Under the pieces are notes generated by a model. That model saw only the letters and a list, made by a program, of their open reading frames with translations, was not told where the DNA came from and searched no databases. Shown here piece by piece: positions 58,500 through 64,000 of a stretch of 64,000 nt of DNA; the first letter of the stretch is position 1, and the number at the start of each line of letters is the position of its first letter. The stretch comes from Protopterus annectens (taxonomy: Eukaryota; Chordata; Ceratodontiformes; Protopteridae). The position numbers and the translations under genes were made by a program. Where the stretch lies: NCBI RefSeq assembly GCF_019279795.1, contig NC_056734.1:1398067-1462066 (forward strand), in the 5' to 3' direction.

Positions 58500-58720
58500 T
58501 ATACAGATTTCTAACACAAAATGGAACGTGCAATAGTGGGACTCGAACCGGGAATGCCTCCTCTTTGTGCGAAGGCTCTAACCACTACGCTATTCTATTT
58601 TGCTTAATTTGCATATTTTTTTCTTATTATCCTCTTCGGTGTCTAAACTGCTAACTGTAGCTAAGCAATGCACAATCCCGTGCAAACACGCGCAAATACA
58701 GGCAGCTATATCGGAAATAA
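58500..58720 (-). mobile_element. tRNA-like SINE head and flank
   Basis: On the minus strand, A box AATAGCGTAGTGGTTAGAG (inverse of 58577-58595) and B box CCGGTTCGAGTCCC (inverse of about 58537-58550) are both close to consensus. AATAG at the 5' side and CTATT after the B box could pair as part of an acceptor stem. No other tRNA arms were checked computationally; a SINE origin is most likely. Confidence 0.55.
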
Positions 58721-58844
58721 AAAAAAAATAATAAATTTTGTTTAATTTTTAAATTTGTACAAGGTTTAACATATGGGGGAGTGTAGTGTTACAATGCACA
58801 CATGTGAGTGGACTCGCTCATGTAACTCAACATTTCTTGGGTTT

Positions 58845-59045
58845 TGTCAGTGCAGGGGTGTGGATTTTTGGACTGCTCGGCAGTCCGACACGCCCCCTAC
58901 ACTCGTCCACGCTCCATGTAAGGTTTGAAGTTGAGGCAGCGTGCCCTCATTAATATGCATGGTGCGCTGCCATCATACTCTTAGACTGGCGTTTCCATGT
59001 AAGACTAATCTAGTCTTACACGGAAGATTAGTAAATCCTGGGGAC
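58845..59045. repeat. hairpin-rich MITE-like element
   Basis: Contains GGACTGCTCGGCAGTCC, a GCAGCG...CGCTGC stem (about 58936-58971) and AAGACTAATCTAGTCTTAC near 59000. The ends GTGGATTTTTGG (left) and TTAGTAAATCC (right) are loosely inverted, and the right end resembles the left end of the hairpin segment at 22835. It abuts the Tx1-like LINE. Confidence 0.45.
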
Positions 59046-62000
59046 ACTCTTTCAACTTTCTTTTTATATGACATATTGCCCTTTACTGGTAACTTATTTA
59101 TTACCAGTCTCCGCAGGAAATCTTGACACTCTTGTTATATTGGTACTCTACTTTTTACTTACTCTAATGGCTTTAATCACTTCTTCTGCTATATTTTCCT
59201 GTGGATTTACATAATAATATTGTTTTGTCACATTATTATAACACATCCTTCTTTCTCTATATCATCAATTTTTACTTTCCATGTTAATATCTTTTTCTTT
59301 GCAATTTTTAATTTCTTCATTTGCATATTCCTTTTTCTTTTTCTTATACTCATCATCTCCAAGAATTTTTTGTACTTATATTTAAACATTCTCACTATTT
59401 CTCATTCTTTTGCTTTACTCACTTTAATGCTATATACAAGTTTGAAAAGCAGAATAAACAATTGTATTTAGTAACCACAACCCCCTCCCCCATCTTCACT
59501 TGTATACAACACACATCTTTTTACTGGTTTTAATCTTGAACCCTATATGAAAGACATCAATTGCACAATTTATTTTTCATATTTTTCTGGCATCATATAA
59601 ACTTTTGACATACATATTATTTTCTCATTAATACAGAATTCACCCAATAAACCTTTTTTCCTGAATGCTAATCTATATGTTCTCTGCACAAAGCATATTT
59701 TTTTCATTTATTTTATCAAACCCTCCCATTGCCTCATAACTACATCAGTTGTCTCAAATTTCTCTAGCAAAGACATGTCATTCATTGAAAAATACCCCCC
59801 CCCCCCAATTTTCACTAGATCACTCAAACACTTACTTTGGTTTACTATCAAAATTCTGAAACACAGTTGTTCGAGTAATGACTTACGCAAAAAAAAATGT
59901 CAGAAATGTACACATCATTCACTCAAAACAACGAAAGCGGTAATGTTGATAATTTAAATTCAACATTATCAACATTACCCAACTTACCTTTACGTCCCCA
60001 CACCCCCTGCTAATTATATATTCCAACTCTGAGATTGCACTACAGTGAGGAAAAGGGCACATTTCCTGATCCCCACTGTAGTGTGATCTCCAATCAGAAT
60101 GTTGACCTCAAAACAGAGAATGTACACTACCATTCACTATTGTGGAGTTGAACGTTTTCTGGATCAGCATTACACAAACTTGAAAATAGCCTTTTAATCA
60201 TTCCACTTTGCATAACTGCCTTCCAGCATTTTGATAGAAAACCACTTAGTTTTATCTTTATTCAAGGTTATTTCCATTTCCTTTATACATCCATTCAGAC
60301 AAGCCAACACCTTCTCAATCATGTTTTGTTCTTAGCAACTACAACTATAGTTGTGTAAGTCAAAACTACTGGAATCATCATCTCTTTTTGCATGCCAAAT
60401 CTACAGTCATTCATTTTATAAGCAACTTCACCCACTATCACATTCATTACCAAAACAAACAATATTCCTCTCATGGGATATCCTTATCTTGTACAACATT
60501 TTATGCATGTTTGTGTACTCAGCCATCCATTCACTAACACCCTCACTCTATTATTTTGATATGCTGGCATACACACTCTCCTAATTCTATTAACTATGGA
60601 ATACTCTCTAACATCCCAGAAAACATCAAGTCCTACTGTAACAAACACCTTGTTCATATTGCCTACCATAAGTTTCACATCCTCCCTTTTACTTGTAATT
60701 CCATCCACATTTTCTCTCATAGCAAATAATTCTTGACATCCCTTCCTTTTATACCATACATACTTTCTTCCATAATATCCCTCATCCCTCTTTCCATTCT
60801 CCTCCATATTATTCTCATAAAAAATATGATCTGTATTGTTTAGTGTGATGGGTCTCCAATTTTTTATTTTATTCTTTTCTTCTTTCTTCCATATACATTT
60901 TAAAATCATACTATATAACTCTTCATAAATAAGCCCTTTCTTCAACCATTCATTCAGTACATTTACATAATACTTTCTTTTCCAATCCATTAATTTATTG
61001 TACATTTCATACCCTATATAATCAGTGCCTGATATTGAATCAACATTTATTTCTTAAGTACTTCATCTAATTGACTAATAGTAATTTCTTTTTCAAATTC
61101 TTCCTTAACTTGTTCTGGATTTTTTTCCCACAATGCTCTCTTATTTTCCTCCTTTTTACTCTTATACATATTTTTCACATGATGTATTACAATACTCATA
61201 ACTTGCTCTTGTATTCTTTTTACCTCTTCTTTTATGTTTTTCATTTCACTCATGATACTAATATCCTCTTTTATTATTTTACCCAAATATGCAGACACCT
61301 CCTCCATTTTCCCTTATAAATAATATCTCTGATTCAACAGTAATGTCCTATTTTTCTCAATTTATTTTATATATTTCTTTTTCTATATTATAATACTCTC
61401 CTGTATTATTTTCTAAAAGTTCTAATACATTTCTATATATTTTTCCATACTTCCCTTTTTTCCTTCTTACAAAATCCTGCCATTGAAAAAAACACTTTTT
61501 ACATGTCTTTTTAACTCAGTCCACCATTCAGATCAGTTTTTATAGAAGTCCTTTGTTGTTATATGATCCTTCCATAATTGTAATACTTGCCATGCTACAG
61601 TTTCATCCCATAATTTCTCATTTATTCTTTTTATTCCTTTTCCTGTTTTAACATACTCCCCTTCTTATTTGCTAAATGTTCTGAAAAACCCACCACAGCT
61701 ATAGCAACATCTGCTACCCGTAGCCTTTCAAGAATAAAAAAATAATTAATTTCATATCCAAATGCTCCCTTCTATACATCTATTGACTTACTTACCACAT
61801 TTTATTACTTCCTGTATTTTTCACATTCCCTTTCTTTTTACATTTTCCTCTTAAATCACAATTAAAGTCCTCTGCAAATTTCATGTTAACTACCACATAG
61901 TCTAATATTTGATAAATCATTTTTTTCTCTTTTCTTGCTAGTTATATATGCATATAATGCTGTAATTCTATATACATGTTCCCTCCAACTCATGTCTGGA

Positions 62001-62272
62001 CCAATTAACTTTCCCATCCTCTCCAACGTTTCATCTAATATTTTCACAGTTTTTTTTTACATAACACAGCCAAACCAAAACAATTTTCACTTCCTAAGTT
62101 CCATATTACATTTCCTTCCTACAATTACAGGGAAGCAGTCTTCCTTTACTTTTCAGGAATCTTGCATCCTCTAACAGAATAACATTCACATTAGATTTAG
62201 CCCACCATTCTAGGATCCCTATCTTTCTTATATTGCTAATAATATTGTTCACATTTACTGAAAGTACTCTAG
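59046..62272 (-). mobile_element. Tx1-like (L1-clade) LINE, minus strand, long decayed copy
   Basis: Reads right to left from an ATG at 62272: LSVNVNNIISNIRKIGILEW, then SNVNVILLEDARF, the start of an L1-type endonuclease. Minus-strand ORF 61047-61307 gives the charged linker (KNMYKSKKEENKRALW, ISQLDEVLKK). ORF 60484-61005 gives reverse transcriptase blocks (IYEELYSMILKCIWKKEEKN, IKNWRPITLNNTD, VFVTVGLDVFWDVREYSIVN). The region near 60390-60480 retains PMRGILFVLVMN. The C-terminal part, LPVKGNMSYKKKVERVSP, ends near 59050. Many stops and frame changes; the element is interrupted by a MITE-like insert at about 59940-60180. Copies of this clade are common in amphibians and fish. Confidence 0.8.
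59940..60180 (-). mobile_element. MITE-like element, shared-core family, inside the Tx1-like LINE
   Basis: The inverse strand of 59990-60095 reads GATCACACTACAGTGGGGAT, CAGGAAATGTGCCC, TCACTGTAGTGCAATCTC, AGAGTTGGAATATATAATTA and GCAGGGGGTGTG. That is the core shared with the elements at 8.2, 17.0 and 18.1 kb. A stem TAATGTTGATAAT/ATTATCAACATTA flanks it at 59940-59978. LINE sequence continues on both sides. Exact ends are uncertain. Confidence 0.6.
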
Positions 62273-62273
62273 A

Positions 62274-64000
62274 ATTCATAGGCTCATAGGTAGGTACTAG
62301 GCTATTAGCCCTAAGGCCTATATAAGCCTAGCCAAAAGGTATCCTGGCTTTTGCCTCCCAAGAAAATGATTTTCCTGTGCCCCTGTCGAGCAGAGCCACA
62401 GAAGTAATCCCCGGGATGAATTTCCTATCTCTCATCCAATTATCAAGACTTTTCTTGAACAGTGCTAATGAGGAGCTTTATTTGATATAGATAGGTAGCT
62501 TGTTTCAGAGTATGGGAAGTCTCTGGGACAGGAATCTATCCCTCCAGCATGTTCTGTTTATTGTGGTGACATGGTTTATGTCCCTAGAGCATGTAGCTTG
62601 GAGGGATTGGGATTTCTTTAAGTGGACCATGTCCAACAGCTCTGGGTTTGACATAGCTTTGTGTGTTAGGGAGAGATCACCTCTGAGTAGGCGATATGCG
62701 ATGGAGTAAAGCTGGAGTTTTTTTGATGTTATGCGTAGGTCATCTGTTTGAGGCTGGTAGTTCTCTTTGTGAGGTATTTCTGCAGCCTTTCCAGTTGTTG
62801 TAGATGTCTTGTGAGGTACATACCAAAAGGGGCAGTTTACTCTACAATGGGTCTAATGACTGACAAGCAGAGGGGAACAATGACCTCTTTTTTCCTGGAT
62901 GAGAAACCTTTTGTGATGAGGTGTACCATGTAGAAGAATTTCCTGACTACTGTGGTGATGTGATTATCAAAGGAGAGACTACTGTCCACCTGCTTCCCAA
63001 GGTCTGTTATCACACTTTCAGTGTTAAGTAGACTATCGCCTATGTGGTAGTTCATGGGTACAGAGTTTTTACCAAAAGGGATGACAATGCACTTTTTGGC
63101 ATTGAGCTTGAGGCAATGGCTTTGACACTAGGCATCTGTCTCAGTGAGGCCCTTTTGTAGGATGTCCACATCATTAGGAGTTTTGATTATGGCTCCTAGT
63201 TTGCAGTCATCTGTGAACTTTGTTAGCCAAAGACCTTCTGTGTTAGCCTGTACTTCAGAGAAGTAGATACCAAACAGCAGAGGACCCGGGACTGAACCCT
63301 GTGGTACTCCAGTTCTCACTGGTCTGAAGTCAGATTTGGAGTCTGCTACTTTCACAGTGTGGGTTCTGTCAGTGAGCAACCCATCTTGTGACACAGGGAT
63401 TTATACCTAGTTTAGTGAGTTTATTTAATTCCAGAGTGGGGGACGGTGTTGAAAGCCTTGGAGAGATCTAGATAGGCTGTGTGAACCACCTTACCCTCAT
63501 CTACGGCTTTGGTGACCGCTTAAAAAAAGTCTATCAGATTTAGGAGACATGATCTGCCTTTTACAAACCTGAACTGGGTGGGGTCCAGAGTTTGGAGATT
63601 ACCAGTGTCATTGCTTAGAAGTTCCATGATGATACATTCCATAGTCTTGCAGACCAGGCTTGTCAGTCTAATGGGGTGGTAGTTCCCGGGATCCGTGGTG
63701 GCTCCCCCTTTGTGGAGTGGGATAACCATTGCTGTGCACAATTCAGTGGGCACAAAGCCTGAGGTGAGGCTATGACTGAACATAGTACTTAGGTGGGGTG
63801 CCAGTTTGTTCTGTAGTTCATGTAGAATGCAGCCTGGGATGTTGTCAGGTCCCATGGATGCTGTGTTCTTGGCTTTGGAGCGTGGGTTTTTTACCTCTGC
63901 AGCCATGATTACAGGAATTTTGCATTCTTCTGGTATAGAGAAGGGCCCTTTAGGGGATGAACGGGAGTAAAGTTAGCACTGAACCTATCTGCCAGGATGT
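62274..64000 (-). mobile_element. CR1/L2-like LINE, subfamily B, minus strand, runs off window
   Basis: 3' end at about 62274 (inverse of the ACCTACCTATGAGCC-type tail). Minus-strand ORFs: 62837-63055 (SVITDLGKQVDSSLSFDNHI, VRKFFYMVHLITKGFSSRKK), 63128-63394 (VPQGSVPGPLLFGIYFSE, KFTDDCKLGAII) and 63520-63906 (MGPDNIPGCILHELQNKLAP, IPLHKGGATTDPGNYHPI). The catalytic box reads FTDD instead of FADD. Frames are broken at about 63060-63120 and 63395-63520. The 5' part lies beyond the window. Confidence 0.9.

Noticed and set aside
59220-59533. Phenylalanine/isoleucine-rich plus-strand frames that look like membrane proteins
   Set aside because: They are the complement of lysine- and glutamate-rich minus-strand Tx1-like LINE coding sequence.

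Overview
This is a piece of a large, repeat-rich vertebrate nuclear genome. I see no convincing host gene and no bacterial signals. What can be recognised is a dense, nested set of transposable elements. They include a DIRS-type tyrosine-recombinase retrotransposon, many CR1/L2-like LINEs, one L2-like LINE of another lineage, Tx1-like (L1-clade) LINEs, a Penelope-like GIY-YIG fragment, an RTE-like LINE tail, tRNA-derived SINEs, HARBI1-like PIF/Harbinger genes with intron-containing Myb-like partner genes, and hairpin-rich MITE-like elements. Abundant DIRS, Tx1-like LINEs, Harbinger and Penelope-like elements together suggest an amphibian, a lungfish or a similar large-genome lineage. The species cannot be fixed from the sequence.

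Layout. 0-11 kb: mostly unassigned AT-rich DNA with a minisatellite (0.86-1.36 kb), a Penelope-like fragment (1.5-2.1 kb), a LINE 3' end (5.4-5.7 kb), a SINE with a 17-bp target duplication (7.04-7.31 kb) and a MITE with a 9-bp duplication (8.22-8.49 kb). 11.3-13.9 kb: a 260-bp inverted repeat enclosing a cluster of twelve consecutive palindromes. 15.1-16.7 kb: a CR1/L2-like LINE. 17-18.3 kb: two MITE-like elements beside (AT)n tracts. 21.4-23.5 kb: LINE, SINE and hairpin-rich fragments. 23.6-26.2 kb: a 5'-truncated L2-like LINE. 26.7-28.3 kb: a HARBI1-like transposase followed by a SINE-like repeat with a decamer array. 29.2-36.7 kb: a LINE split by a DIRS element. 36.9-43.8 kb: three CR1/L2-like LINEs, one head to head with the next and one inserted inside another. 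44.2-45.0 kb: a 222-bp tandem repeat. 45.3-47.3 kb: a minus-strand LINE interrupted by an RTE-like fragment. 47.9-51.3 kb and 55.9-57.8 kb: two minus-strand, multi-exon Myb/SANT-like genes of Harbinger type. 58.8-62.3 kb: a minus-strand Tx1-like LINE interrupted by a MITE-like element. 62.3-64 kb: a minus-strand CR1/L2-like LINE that runs off the window.

How the pieces relate. PIF/Harbinger transposons normally encode a DDE nuclease and a Myb-like DNA-binding partner. Here the nuclease (26.7 kb) and two partner genes (51 and 57 kb) lie far apart. The nuclease is damaged, while one partner gene keeps open, correctly phased exons. The SINE at 7.0 kb and the RTE-like fragment at 46.6 kb share a 3' tail, as expected for a SINE mobilised by a partner LINE. 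The nested insertions give a relative order of events: the split LINEs predate the DIRS, LINE and RTE-like sequences inside them.
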